DNA of 64,000 nucleotides from positions 124,001-188,000 of the forward strand of contig NZ_WXVV01000007.1 of assembly GCF_013433315.1 (NCBI RefSeq). The letters run 5' to 3'. This document shows, piece after piece, positions 63,403 through 64,000 of this stretch. Source of the DNA: Pseudomonas crudilactis (GTDB taxonomy: Bacteria; Pseudomonadota; Gammaproteobacteria; Pseudomonadales; Pseudomonadaceae). The stretch's first letter is position 1. Each line of letters opens with the position of its first letter. A program made the translations under genes and the position numbers. Below the pieces are notes generated by a model. It was not told the DNA's origin. It did no database searches and was given only the letters and a program-made list of their open reading frames with translations.

Positions 63403-64000
63403 CTAGAAAGGGAACAGCGGGCTGAGGAAGAAACGGTCGAACCAGCCTGGCTGACTCGCATCGGCAAACGAACCGGTGCCCGAGTAGGTGATGCGCGCAT
63501 CGGCGACACGGGTCGACGACACGGTGTTGTCCGTGGCGATGTCATCGGCACGCACTAAACCTGCAATCCGCACCAGCTCATCGCCGGTGTTGAGGGTCAT
63601 CCACTTCTCACCGCGCACAGCAATGATGCCGTTGGGCAAGACGTCAGCCACGGTCACGGTGACCGAACCGGTCAGGGTGTTGCCCTGCGCGGCCTTGCTG
63701 TCGCCCTTGGTGGCGCGGTCGCCGCTGTAGCCAACGTCCAGACTCAGATCGTTACCGCCCAACGGGTTGTTGGTGGTACCGCTGCCGCCGAACAACGAGG
63801 TCAGACCGATACCGGTCTTGCTGTTCTTGGCCACTTGCGAGTTGGCGTTCTTGCTCGCCTGCGTGCGCTCGTTGAGGGTGATGGTGATGATGTCACCAAC
63901 CCGGAAAGCCTTGCGGTCGCTGTACAGGTTCTGCTCGAAGCCGGCCTGATAGATCGAGCCATTATTGGCCGCAGCCGGCAGCGGCGTGCGCGGCAACACC
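63403..64000 (-). CDS. flgH: Flagellar L-ring protein FlgH, C-terminal part (cut by window edge)
   Basis: The last about 198 residues are present; the lipoprotein signal and N-terminus lie beyond the window. The L-ring signature [20 protein letters not shown] and [20 protein letters not shown] are visible, and the C-terminal [13 protein letters not shown] is typical. Confidence 0.95.
   Translation of the reverse strand, partial: VLPRTPLPAAANNGSIYQAGFEQNLYSDRKAFRVGDIITITLNERTQASKNANSQVAKNSKTGIGLTSLFGGSGTTNNPLGGNDLSLDVGYSGDRATKGDSKAAQGNTLTGSVTVTVADVLPNGIIAVRGEKWMTLNTGDELVRIAGLVRADDIATDNTVSSTRVADARITYSGTGSFADASQPGWFDRFFLSPLFPF

Overview
The window is chromosomal DNA from a Pseudomonas of the fluorescens type. 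This is inferred from the gene order (cheA-cheZ-cheY-fliA-fleN-flhF-flhA, flhB-fliRQPONML, fliK, hptB-hsbR-hsbA, fliJIHGFE, fleR-fleS-fleQ, fliT-fliS-fliD-flaG-fliC, flgL-flgK-flgJ-flgI-flgH), from the Pseudomonas-specific regulators FleQ, FleS, FleR and FleN, from a short 283-residue flagellin, and from Pseudomonas REP elements and DUF6124 genes. Nearly every gene is on the minus strand, so transcription runs from high to low coordinates. The two ends cut cheA (N-terminal part present) and flgH (C-terminal part present).

Layout from high to low coordinates: (1) 57.3-64 kb, flgHIJKL: ring proteins, the rod-cap/muramidase and the hook-filament junction proteins. (2) 35.4-57.2 kb, a flagellin glycosylation island between flgL and fliC. 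It holds two giant multidomain glycosyltransferases, a CDP-sugar pathway (rfbF, rfbG, epimerase, C-methyltransferase, aminotransferase, NeuD-like acyltransferase, CmcI-like O-methyltransferase), a complete pseudaminic acid pathway (pseB, pseC, a methylase, pseF, a fused pseG-pseH, pseI), a FabH-like ketoacyl synthase and a Maf-type flagellin glycosyltransferase. (3) 27-35 kb, filament genes (fliC, flaG, fliD, fliS, fliT) and the master regulators fleQ and fleSR. (4) 11.3-27 kb, basal body, export apparatus and switch genes (fliEFGHIJ, the hsb phosphorelay/partner-switch genes, fliK, fliLMNOPQR-flhB). (5) 7.2-11.3 kb, an accessory insert separating flhB from flhA. (6) 1-7.2 kb, flhA, flhF, fleN, fliA, cheY, cheZ and cheA.

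Sequence-level regulation fits the Pseudomonas flagellar hierarchy. Good sigma-54 (-24/-12) motifs lie in front of fliE, fleS, fliL, fliK and flhA, and FliA (sigma-28) motifs lie in front of fliC and, more weakly, cheY. Hairpin terminators separate the units.

The most unusual part is the accessory insert. It holds two copies of a DUF6124 gene; the first has lost 57 in-frame codons between TTCAAA repeats. Each copy is preceded by a conserved leader that can fold into a four-hairpin structure: a terminal hairpin, two hairpins that present the same 8-nt loop, and between these two a three-way junction whose linker is complementary to that loop. The loop sequence differs completely between the two copies, while the complementarity is kept within each copy. 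This is strong internal evidence for a structured regulatory element that I do not recognise. Between the copies sits an Ig-like/BIG2 protein of mosaic composition. A LuxR-box-like palindrome lies in front of this gene and in front of a small cold-shock-like gene.
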